This document shows positions 56,062 to 64,000 of a DNA stretch of 64,000 nucleotides, in pieces. A program made the position numbers and the translations under genes. The stretch is taken from the NCBI GenBank assembly GCA_036555705.1, contig DATBKT010000158.1, forward strand, positions 1-64,000. The letters run 5' to 3'. Under the pieces are notes generated by a model. That model did not search any database and was not told the DNA's origin. It was given only the letters and a program-made list of their open reading frames with translations. The stretch's first letter is position 1; the number at the start of each line of letters is the position of its first letter. This DNA comes from JARBAU01 sp029237525. Its GTDB lineage: Archaea > Thermoproteota > Nitrososphaeria > Nitrososphaerales > Nitrososphaeraceae.

Positions 56062-56249
56062 TTCAACGTTTTTCTACATTTGAATTACCGCATATTACAA
56101 TGAAATCTGAATAATGAGACTATTCTATCGTAATAGATCTGTGAATGGGCTTAATCTTTTCATTCTGAAAAGGTGATCCAAATGCATCTGGCCAGCATAA
56201 AACCTATTTTAGTAAGATTCGATAATAAGTATTTAATAAGGTTGGTGTC

Positions 56250-57254
56250 TTGACCCACCTGAATAATAAATTAATTGATAGATTCGGTAGAACCGCTAAG
56301 AAATTACGTATTTCAGTCACTGACAGGTGCAATATGCGATGCATCTATTGCATGCCTGTCAACAACGTAGATTGGTTCGAACAGGAAAATATCCTGAATT
56401 TTCATGAGATAATTAGAGTTGTTAGGATTTTGGCTGATTTAGGCATTGTCAAAGTGAGACTCACTGGTGGCGAGCCATTAGTTCGACCAAACTTACCCTC
56501 CCTGATTAAGCTCATTTCTAGAATACATCAGATAGAGCATATGGGCATGACTACAAATGGCATTGGACTTCAGACTAACGCAGCTAGACTCAAGGATGCA
56601 GGTTTACAAAGCGTGAATGTTAGTTTAGATACACTGAAGGAGAGTCGATTTAAAGCGATTAACGGTGTCGATGGACTCGACAAGGTACTTCAAGGTATAC
56701 AAGTAGCTAATGATGTTGGACTTTCCGTTAAATTAAATGTGGTCGTCATCAGAGGATGGAACGATGACGAGATCATAGAATTTACAGAGTTGTCAAGAAA
56801 GACAAATTTTACTGTTCGCTTTATAGAATTTATGCCATTGGACGGAACTAGCATGTGGAATAATCATTTAGTAGTAACCAAGGCTGAAATAATCAAAAAG
56901 TTAGCTAGTGAGGGGATAGATATTTCTCCTTTATACAACGATTATTCAGAACCGGCTAGGCTATTTACTTTGAATGACGATAGAGGTAGATTGGGATTTA
57001 TTCCATCTATATCTGAACCATTTTGTACCAAGTGCGACAGGATAAGACTAACATCAGATGGTAGATTACTGACTTGTCTGTATGAAAAACCAGGAACTGA
57101 TTTGAAAGGTCTATTGAGAAATGGAAAAACTGACGAAGTTATTAAATCAAGTATCTTGGATTCCATAAAGTACAAACCAGAAGGTATCATAAGGCTAATA
57201 CGTACCGAATCGTTGAGAGCAAGAATGAACCTTATGCACAGAATTGGGGGTTAA
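56250..57254 (+). CDS. moaA: GTP 3',8-cyclase MoaA
   Basis: MoaA is the radical SAM enzyme that starts molybdopterin synthesis. The N-terminal SAM cluster motif CNMRCIYC (CxxxCxxC) and the C-terminal GTP-side cluster motif CTKCDRIRLTSDGRLLTC (C-x2-C-x13-C) are complete, and LTGGEPLVRPN is the conserved SAM-binding loop. The protein ends with the GG required for activity. It starts at TTG. The molybdate-type ABC importer downstream fits the same cofactor theme. Confidence 0.94.
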   Translation: MTHLNNKLIDRFGRTAKKLRISVTDRCNMRCIYCMPVNNVDWFEQENILNFHEIIRVVRILADLGIVKVRLTGGEPLVRPNLPSLIKLISRIHQIEHMGMTTNGIGLQTNAARLKDAGLQSVNVSLDTLKESRFKAINGVDGLDKVLQGIQVANDVGLSVKLNVVVIRGWNDDEIIEFTELSRKTNFTVRFIEFMPLDGTSMWNNHLVVTKAEIIKKLASEGIDISPLYNDYSEPARLFTLNDDRGRLGFIPSISEPFCTKCDRIRLTSDGRLLTCLYEKPGTDLKGLLRNGKTDEVIKSSILDSIKYKPEGIIRLIRTESLRARMNLMHRIGG

Positions 57255-57829
57255 TCACTTGACATAGAATGGTTGGTCGGATTTATCTTACCATCCCAAC
57301 GATAGAATCAAAATATCAGCCTAATATTATCATTAAAATTACTGAAAATGCCATTACGCTCAAGTCATGAAATGAGTAAATCTTCGATACTGACAGGCAG
57401 CATCTCAAAGGCATATATAGCATTATGCGGCTTACAATCTATTAGAAGATTATGTATTTTTACGATTTTGAGATTGGCATTAAAATTATCATAGGAGATG
57501 ATGTTAATGCATTTATAAAGGGATCAAATTTGGACTTGACCATACAAATCAGTAAACTCACTTTGGGAACGAGAATTCAAGTAACATCTTGGTGTTAAAG
57601 AATCATTGAAAAACATTGAGTTTAAACATGAGATCACAAGAATCATTCTGAAAACATTCGAGAAAACTTTGGATCTGAATTTGTAATGAATAAACTTCTT
57701 TCCCATAATGATACTATCATAGCCTATGCTACTGTAATTGAATTTCTACAATACAAAACGGTATATACAATTACTGAATGTTCTTTAAAATGAAATAACG
57801 AGTCTTGAAATTTTAGCCCCCTCATTAAA
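57255..57829. other. Gene-poor stretch, 575 bp, with a possible frameshifted small gene
   Basis: It contains the possible pseudogene at 57452-57690 and otherwise no supported gene. A GGTATATAC TATA-like element lies near 57761, ahead of the MFS gene. Confidence 0.4.
57452..57690 (+). pseudogene. Possible frameshifted small gene
   Basis: An ATG frame of 48 codons (YDFEIGIKIIIGDDVNAFI ...) ends in TAA at 57598. A +1 shift just before that stop opens a second, strongly amphipathic helical stretch (VKESLKNIEFKHEITRIILK) ending in TAA near 57690. Together they would make a protein of about 80 residues. It may equally be coincidence; there is no family match. Confidence 0.3.
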
Positions 57830-59518
57830 TTGAAAAAACCATACTACGGTGATAAAAAAGAACACGAAAATGAAGGTATAGGTGATATTGAATCGGCTCG
57901 TACACATGTTTCGAGTCCTTATTCTGGCAAACAACCAAGTATTTCGGCATATGCCTGGAAAGTGGTCATCATACTAAGTTGTATTGCTACAATGATAATG
58001 TACGCAGAAACCATGCTGATCCCAGCTATTCCAGATCTTATAGCTGACTTCCACGTTTCGTATAGCATGTCATCGTGGATACTTACCGCATACTTGGTTA
58101 CCGGAGCAGTAATGACCCCGATTGCAGGCAAGTTGTCAGACATCTACGGTAGGAAGAAGATCTTGCTAATAATAATGTGTATTTATGCAATTGGAGTTTC
58201 TCTGTCAGGATTTGCCTCAAATATAACGTTCTTGCTCATTGCTCGTGCAATACAGGGAGTTGGAATGTCGATGTTTCCTATTGCCTTTAGTATCGTAAGA
58301 GATCAATTCCCAAGAGAGAAAATGTCGATTGGACAAGGTATAATAACATCCATGTTTGCTTCCGGTGCTGTGATAGGCCTAACAGTTGGTGGAATTATTG
58401 TCGAAAATTACGGATGGCGAACTACATTCTTTACAATAATCCCTGTGGCCATAGGACTTTTAATAATAATCCGATTTTTTATACATATAGAAGAGAAAAG
58501 TGAATGGCATAAGAAAGATCCAAATTATATTCAAACTAAACAAGGTGGGATCAATCTCAACTCTAAGCCTGAACTCAATGCATTATCCGATGAAATTCCT
58601 TCTAGTAATTCTAACAAAAAGATCGACTTTCTAGGTGCGATCGCACTAGCTGTAACTATCGTGTCGTTATTGTTGGTTCTTACGTTACTTGAAACATCAG
58701 GAACAACTAGTATAAAGGCATCTGATAGTTATTCGCCTAGTAGCCAGGATACACATTCTACGAATAACTCTACTAGTCAGGTGTTACCCTTTATTATTCT
58801 TGGAATTGTCTCATTTTGCTCATTTATTATTATCGAGAAGCGATCAAGATTTCCGTTAGTAGATTTCAAGCTCATGCTCAACAAGGCAATACTTCCTGCA
58901 AATTTGATTATAGTTTTGGTGGGTTTTTCAATGTTTATGATATTTCAAACGATACCTATTCTAGTAACAAATCCAGAGCCAGTCGGATTTAATGAAGATG
59001 CCATAAGCACGGGCAAAGTTCAGTTACCTTTTGCAATTATTCTTCTTGTATTCGGGCCTACCTCTGGATACATAGTTTCGAAACTTGGATCTTTAAAACC
59101 CATTATATTTGGAACTATCATCACCACTGCAAGTTTCATTGGATTGCTGGCTCTACATTCAACAGAACTCTTGATTTCAATAAGCCTAGCGGTCTTATCA
59201 ACCGGGTTATCTCTTACTAGCGTGGGTGCGATGAATGTTATCATACTCGCTACTCCAAAACAATTTAGCGGGATATCTCTTGGGATGACTACGTTGCTTA
59301 GAATAATTGGCAGTGCAATTGGACCAGCACTCGCAGGAATGTACATGCAGACACATCAGATGGCAATTAACGCAAATGACACTATACGTTACATCCCGTC
59401 CTTTTCTGCTTTTAACCTGATATTCTTGACAGCAGTTATTGTATCACTTCTATCAATTGGACTAGCTATCTTACTTAGGCAGAGGGTTATGAAAATGACT
59501 ATACCTAATCTGACGTAA
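57830..59518 (+). CDS. MFS exporter (drug-resistance type)
   Basis: The 562-residue protein has about 14 membrane helices and the MFS signature GKLSDIYGRKKIL between helices 2 and 3, plus the antiporter motif-like SMFASGAVIGLTVGGIIVENYGWR. It resembles the EmrB/QacA proton-drug antiporters. It has a Ser/Asn-rich central loop (about 225-260 and 290-310). The start is TTG. Substrate unknown. Confidence 0.9.
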   Translation: MKKPYYGDKKEHENEGIGDIESARTHVSSPYSGKQPSISAYAWKVVIILSCIATMIMYAETMLIPAIPDLIADFHVSYSMSSWILTAYLVTGAVMTPIAGKLSDIYGRKKILLIIMCIYAIGVSLSGFASNITFLLIARAIQGVGMSMFPIAFSIVRDQFPREKMSIGQGIITSMFASGAVIGLTVGGIIVENYGWRTTFFTIIPVAIGLLIIIRFFIHIEEKSEWHKKDPNYIQTKQGGINLNSKPELNALSDEIPSSNSNKKIDFLGAIALAVTIVSLLLVLTLLETSGTTSIKASDSYSPSSQDTHSTNNSTSQVLPFIILGIVSFCSFIIIEKRSRFPLVDFKLMLNKAILPANLIIVLVGFSMFMIFQTIPILVTNPEPVGFNEDAISTGKVQLPFAIILLVFGPTSGYIVSKLGSLKPIIFGTIITTASFIGLLALHSTELLISISLAVLSTGLSLTSVGAMNVIILATPKQFSGISLGMTTLLRIIGSAIGPALAGMYMQTHQMAINANDTIRYIPSFSAFNLIFLTAVIVSLLSIGLAILLRQRVMKMTIPNLT

Positions 59519-60315
59519 AAATATCTCGATATCATTAGTAATTTTGCATTTATAATAAATCACCTAATCTAAACAACAAACCTATAGTACCGGAAGTTTA
59601 GATAATTGTTAGGAATATACAAAAATTCTAGGACCAATTAAATGATAAAGCGCGGTTTCGCGTATGCACAGAATAAACAATTAAAATGAATGGCTCATAG
59701 CATTTGTCTAGACTTAGGTTTTATATTCGAATGAAACATGCTTTTGACATACCAGGTCGCAAGGATTATGTGCTGATAATGGGATTAGAACGGAAACGAT
59801 TCAAGACAACCTAAAATCATTTACAATAGCCAGAATCTGAACCTTTGGTCTAAAATAGCACACTCAATTTAACTTAGTTTTCAATATAGTAAGATCGACA
59901 AGCAATATCGTTTATGTAAAACTTTGTATCACAATGTGGACATCAGTTTTAAATCGTAATTTGTGGAGAGAATACAGTGGATTAGATCACACTTGTTAAG
60001 TTTGATAAAAACTAACCGTTGGAATATTTGTGGGATGTCAAATGGATGTTGCTCGTTCAATCCCAGTCTAATTTCAATTTGTCAAGATGTCTCATCAGAA
60101 AATTTAACACTTATCCACAAAAGATTTTCCGTCAGACCAATTAACCATTGGTTAGTAGAAAACAAAATGTCAACTAAATCGACGAGGGATATCTGAATTG
60201 TATTTTAATAGTGTACCTGAGCGCTTGTATACCAAATCGGATTCATTCAGTATTTTTAAATTAGTCTCACTTAGAACTTTTGTTTATAGGTCTATTTTCA
60301 ATGTTGTAGCATGAA
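59519..60315. other. Gene-poor stretch, 797 bp
   Basis: A 77-codon plus frame (59963-60196) has no family signs and is not accepted. No RNA gene or repeat is evident. Confidence 0.4.
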
Positions 60316-60636
60316 ATGGAAAAAATAGTAATGAAACAATACAAGAGACACAAATTACAGCTATTTCATGATATACTTACTGCGATTGAGCATGACATGT
60401 ATCACACCGGAGGTGCTAATGTAGCCAAGCCAACTCATGTCCAACAATACTCAAGATTATCATATGATAAAATGACGTTGATTTTTGGGGATCTGAAGCG
60501 TAAAGATATGATCCTCAGATGCGAGAGCAGTGGGATGCTATCCATAACGAGTAAGGGACGCACATTCTTGAAGCAATATAGAGAATTGATAGACCTTATT
60601 GAGGACTTTGGGCTGGATAAAAAGATAGAAAATTGA
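60316..60636 (+). CDS. Winged-helix DNA-binding protein (archaeal single-domain type)
   Basis: The 106-residue protein matches the archaeal HTH_45-type layout: helices DILTAIEHDMYH, VQQYSRLSYDKMTLIFGDLKRKDMI (recognition helix) and the wing CESSGMLSITSKGRTFLKQY, with a final helix for dimerisation. It probably regulates a nearby gene; the molybdate-type importer genes are convergent 280 bp away. Confidence 0.85.
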   Translation: MEKIVMKQYKRHKLQLFHDILTAIEHDMYHTGGANVAKPTHVQQYSRLSYDKMTLIFGDLKRKDMILRCESSGMLSITSKGRTFLKQYRELIDLIEDFGLDKKIEN

Positions 60637-60919
60637 TAATAACGATAAGAGAGAAGTAACTACTAAAAATAGGCGAAAGGGACATGATGTTTGAAAGCTA
60701 GATTATATCACTTGCATAGGATCAAAGTTAAGAAGCAATGAATAATTTCAATATGTTGACATTGTACTAGTTGAATCAGTTCTGTCTAAAGTACTTTTAC
60801 TATACAAGAGACTAGACAAACAAATTGGTTTAGTCAGTTGAATAATAAGTGTGAAACTGATATCTTTTAATATTGATGACATCTAAACTATCTTCTTTAT
60901 AGCTTCTTGAGTCAGTAAT

Positions 60920-62011
60920 TCAGTTTAGAAATTCTTCACGTACGATTGTCGGAGCAGATGCTTTAAAGATTATGAATAATTCGTCACCTATTCTAATTCC
61001 AATTTCCAGTCTTGCCTCCTCTGTGATTTTAGCTACCAAGCACAGTCTTTTTTCAAGCATCATATATACTTTGATCGTTCCTATAGATTCAGCTGGCTTT
61101 TTTATATCTACTATTTTTACAAGCAAAACATTGCGTGCACTAGTTTTTAGGGCTTGTTTGGATAAAATAATATCTTCAGGTCGAATTAAAATGCCTACCT
61201 TTGATCCTACTGGATACTCTCCAAGAATCTCTATCGTTTGCGCGCCATATCTGAATTTGGCAATACCACTTCCGCTTTGCATAACTATACCTTCTATAAA
61301 ATTACCCTCAGCACCAAAAAAGTCGAAGTAGTATGGAACAGAGGAGGGTTTCTGTACTTTAAGACAACCATCCAAAGTATCACTATATACTAATCTACCG
61401 TCATATAGAATCGAAATGGTGTCTGCCAAGGCATATGCATCATGCTCAAAATGTGTCACATAAATAGTGGGGATATTCCTTTCCTTTAACACCATCCGTA
61501 GTTCCCTTCTCAAGTTCCTTTTGGATAACTCATCTAAGTTAGAAAGCGGTTCATCCATTAGAATTACCTTTGGTTTGGTCACAAGCATTCTTGCTAAAGA
61601 AATCTTTTGCATCTCTCCACCGCTCAGTCCCTCTATTTTTCGATCGCACAAACGCCATATCCCAAGATCTTTAAGTAAGGCCATGATTTCAGAATCGCCG
61701 ATCGACTCATCTTTTCTTTTACCAAAAATAATATTGTCATATACTCTCAGGTGAGGAAACAAAAACGGTTTTTGAAATAAATACCCGATTTTTCTGATTT
61801 CGAGTGGCTGATTTGTGATATTGACATCGTTTAACAATATAGATCCCATATCTGGTCTCAATAGCCCAGAAATGAGGTTTAGGATGGTAGTCTTTCCACT
61901 ACCGGTTGGTCCTATAACGACTCTCACTTCGGGTTCAACTTTCAAATTGATCGGCCCAAGCGTAAAACCGGGAAATTTCTTTATTACATTCACTAATTCT
62001 AGTCCAGTCAT
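60920..62011 (-). CDS. ABC importer ATPase, molybdate/tungstate type
   Basis: Walker A GPTGSGKTT, signature LSGGEMQKISLARML, Walker B VILMDEPLSNLD and THFEHDAYALAD H-loop are intact. The C-terminal part (about 230-350) has two TOBE-like domains (RYGAQTIEILGEYP, VGILIRPEDIIL) as in ModC/WtpC, which can bind the oxyanion and regulate transport. It lies 4 bp after the permease and is in one operon with it. Confidence 0.88.
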   Translation of the reverse strand: MTGLELVNVIKKFPGFTLGPINLKVEPEVRVVIGPTGSGKTTILNLISGLLRPDMGSILLNDVNITNQPLEIRKIGYLFQKPFLFPHLRVYDNIIFGKRKDESIGDSEIMALLKDLGIWRLCDRKIEGLSGGEMQKISLARMLVTKPKVILMDEPLSNLDELSKRNLRRELRMVLKERNIPTIYVTHFEHDAYALADTISILYDGRLVYSDTLDGCLKVQKPSSVPYYFDFFGAEGNFIEGIVMQSGSGIAKFRYGAQTIEILGEYPVGSKVGILIRPEDIILSKQALKTSARNVLLVKIVDIKKPAESIGTIKVYMMLEKRLCLVAKITEEARLEIGIRIGDELFIIFKASAPTIVREEFLN

Positions 62012-62015
62012 AACG

Positions 62016-62816
62016 CTACTTCATCATGGCAAAGCTCCCTTTTGTAAATTTAGCCGAATAGAGCCAAAAAATAGTTAAAGCTGTTATCGACAATATTATA
62101 CTTAGGAAGATATCTGGAATGGCTCTAGCCAATCCGCCTATAGCATTGTCTTCAAATATCTGGATTGAAATAGTATGAGGATTGTATGCTAACATCATTG
62201 TTGCTCCTAACTCTCCGACTGCCCTGACCCATGACATAATTGATCCAATAATTATGCCATTTTTGGCTAACGGGATTGATACATGCACAAAAGTCTGAAA
62301 TCTAGACTTACCCAATAAACGAGATACCCGCTCAAGCGATTCATCATATGACTCGAACGCAATCTCTGCAGCAAAGATCATAAATGGAGAGGCAACATAT
62401 GTCTGCGCGATTATTATTCCTGTGACCGATTGAGTAAGATCTATCATGGGAAACATTCTCATAATTGGAGAGATAGGACCAAGAGCTCCCAATAGTAACG
62501 CGCCACTTGCCAAAGGAGGCAAAACTAGTGGCAAGAAAACTAACAGTCTTAGAATTGAAACTCCAGGAATATGTCGAAATCGAGCTAACAAATATCCGAC
62601 CGGAATTCCAAATACCAAGAGTAATGTTGTGGAAACTGTAGCAGTACTTGCACTGAGTAGGAAAGCATTTATGATTTCTGGTCTACCTAATGAAGATGGA
62701 ATGGATGTTGATGCGATGAAAATAAAGATCGCAGTAAGTGGAAAAACGAGGTAAGATACAGTTACTAGAGATAAACCCATCACTGCAAGATTAAATCCAT
62801 GGTTCTTAACATCCAT
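62016..62816 (-). CDS. ABC importer permease, molybdate/tungstate type (ModB/WtpB-like)
   Basis: The 266-residue protein has six membrane helices. The EAA loop contains SRLLGKSRFQTFVHVSIPLAKNG, followed by WVRAVGELGATMMLAYNP, close to the ALGEFGAT segment of molybdate permeases. Sulfate permeases are also possible. The substrate-binding protein gene that usually precedes it is not present on this strand up to the window end. Confidence 0.88.
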   Translation of the reverse strand: MDVKNHGFNLAVMGLSLVTVSYLVFPLTAIFIFIASTSIPSSLGRPEIINAFLLSASTATVSTTLLLVFGIPVGYLLARFRHIPGVSILRLLVFLPLVLPPLASGALLLGALGPISPIMRMFPMIDLTQSVTGIIIAQTYVASPFMIFAAEIAFESYDESLERVSRLLGKSRFQTFVHVSIPLAKNGIIIGSIMSWVRAVGELGATMMLAYNPHTISIQIFEDNAIGGLARAIPDIFLSIILSITALTIFWLYSAKFTKGSFAMMK

Positions 62817-64000
62817 TTGAAATAGTTGATGCTCTATCGTAGCTTCAAGTTATGTGTATCGATTAAACACAGTATTGGAGTGGATATTGCATTCAATAGG
62901 TCAAATACTGAGGCTCAGTTCAACCAAATTTATCATAATTCGTCTATTTTCAACCAGACTTGAACACTTCGAATTGCTAGACCATGTACTTATGACATTA
63001 GCCATGAACTCGGAAACACATTAAATTAAATTAAATGTTAACTCAAATTACATATAGCTAATAATTTTCGTGAAGCTTTTATAAGCCAACTTCGAAACAT
63101 TTGAAATCGAATCATAGTCTTTGAATAATTGGCGGACATACTGCGCCATATACCACCCTTTTGGCCGATAGTCATGGATAGGATGTACTTAACTTTTCAA
63201 AATAACTCTTGATGATAGTCTTCTGTTCCATAAATTCAGAAGCAGATGATATCTAAGTATACACTAATCTCCCTGCTTACGTGAGTGAATTTTAAATTTC
63301 AGCTCTTTAGAACGACTACGATACTCTGTTCTAGAGTGTGATACTAGAGAGATGAGTCAGATTGGGAGCCCATCACTGGACCTTAGCTATTCTTAGTTGT
63401 AGGATCATTGATTGTCCAGAATTTGTCAAGTGATCCTTCATAGGTAATTTCGTTAGACTGCACAATAAGTCAAATGCCATTGCGTGGCCTGTTTAATCTG
63501 CGAATACTTGTTTGGGGGGTCTTTAGTCCAACCGCCAGAGTATTCGATTTCAATTTTCCTTATAACACAAAATTGTCTAAATGCTTTTACAACGTGCCAA
63601 AAACACGCAAGCAAACGCGGCCCTTGTTGAACGATAATTTCAATGACCCGCTTTATCTATTTGTTCTCTCATTTACTTTACTAAATCTCGTCAAAACTAA
63701 GATGTCTCTTTCCATATCTTTGAATCATGCATTATTATTCGGTAATTTTTTATAATTAACAGTTACACTCCGAATTAACCAACGATAATCGTTGACGCAT
63801 ATATTCACATAATAATAGAACAAGAATGCAAAATTTACTTTGATAAGGATGATCTATCACTCAATATCTGATTGACTATTTTGGATTTATTTTTATGTGG
63901 ATTTCACATAATTGTTGGAATATCAAAGCAGATATTAGTATAATTAATCTGAACATTACAACTTTTTACAACACTTCCCTAATGGGATATCTAGCCCATG
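62817..64000. other. Gene-poor window end, 1.18 kb
   Basis: No substrate-binding protein gene for the importer is found here. A 93-codon plus frame (63474-63755) has no recognisable protein features and is not accepted. Several TATA-like stretches occur but none heads a supported gene. Nothing else is identified. Confidence 0.4.

Noticed and set aside
57524..57706. 60-codon minus-strand ORF
   Set aside because: Antisense to the possible frameshifted gene; no protein features.
62446..62754. 102-codon plus-strand ORF
   Set aside because: Antisense shadow of the permease gene, whose membrane pattern is clear.
63474..63755. 93-codon plus-strand ORF near the window end
   Set aside because: Checked for transposase and binding-protein features on both strands; none found, and no promoter spacing.

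Overview
The window is a chromosomal segment of an AT-rich archaeon of the Nitrososphaerota (Thaumarchaeota), probably a Nitrososphaerales (group I.1b) soil lineage. The evidence is archaeal information-processing genes (Rpo11, TFS, PCNA, uL1, uL10, P1-type L12, SecE, topoisomerase VI A and B), archaeal PurP, short 5' leaders with TATA boxes about 25-30 nt before many start codons, frequent TTG/GTG starts, intron-bearing tRNAs, and thaumarchaeal respiratory genes. The low GC content and the PHA synthase resemble Nitrosocosmicus-like genomes, but that placement is an inference. No ammonia monooxygenase, CRISPR array or complete insertion sequence is seen.

Layout. 1-2.3 kb: heme-copper oxidase subunit II, read as two consecutive ORFs separated by one in-frame TAG, plus a membrane protein. 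2.4-6.2 kb: a phosphatase, three very small genes (one a C2H2 zinc finger), a decayed transposase and a beta-rich conserved protein. 6.2-9.1 kb: rpo11, tfs, PCNA and an agmatinase-family enzyme. 9.1-11.3 kb: Rieske protein and a long cytochrome b (complex III). 11.5-17.2 kb: a rhodanese, a blue-copper protein, a hydrolase, and PHA synthase convergent with an AbrB-like/phasin-like protein. 17.7 kb: tRNA-Arg(UCU). 19-22.5 kb: uL1-uL10 facing L12, an Lrp regulator and SecE. 22.7-29.7 kb: purP, dUTPase, queC, folE and pckA. 29.7 kb: a tRNA-Gln(CUG) with apparently three introns. 30-33.8 kb: a CPBP-like membrane protein, ilvE and an aspartate kinase overlapping by 4 bp. 34.3-37.6 kb: a small ORF and topoisomerase VI B-A behind a perfect palindrome. 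37.6-48.1 kb: mixed metabolism and small proteins (isochorismatase-like hydrolase, SpoT-like HD protein, nadE, thiC, tyrosine phosphatase, ArsA-like ATPase, Cys-cluster protein). 48.5-56.1 kb: a cell-surface locus made of two related secreted proteins, an ABC ATPase, a small membrane protein and a double winged-helix regulator. 56.2-62.8 kb: moaA, an MFS exporter and a molybdate/tungstate-type ABC importer lacking its binding protein.

Working together: cytochrome b, Rieske, blue copper and oxidase proteins supply respiration. PckA, aspartate kinase, IlvE, PurP, NadE and ThiC are central biosynthesis. QueC and FolE feed 7-deazaguanine (archaeosine) synthesis. MoaA and the molybdate-type importer point to molybdenum cofactor supply. 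The most novel-looking part is 48.5-56.1 kb. Its two + strand promoters carry the same 16-bp site centred on CATTC-GAC-GAATG, just upstream of the TATA box, and the topoisomerase VI promoter region carries a palindrome with the same CATTC-N3-GAATG core. This suggests a small regulon, possibly controlled by the double winged-helix protein encoded there.
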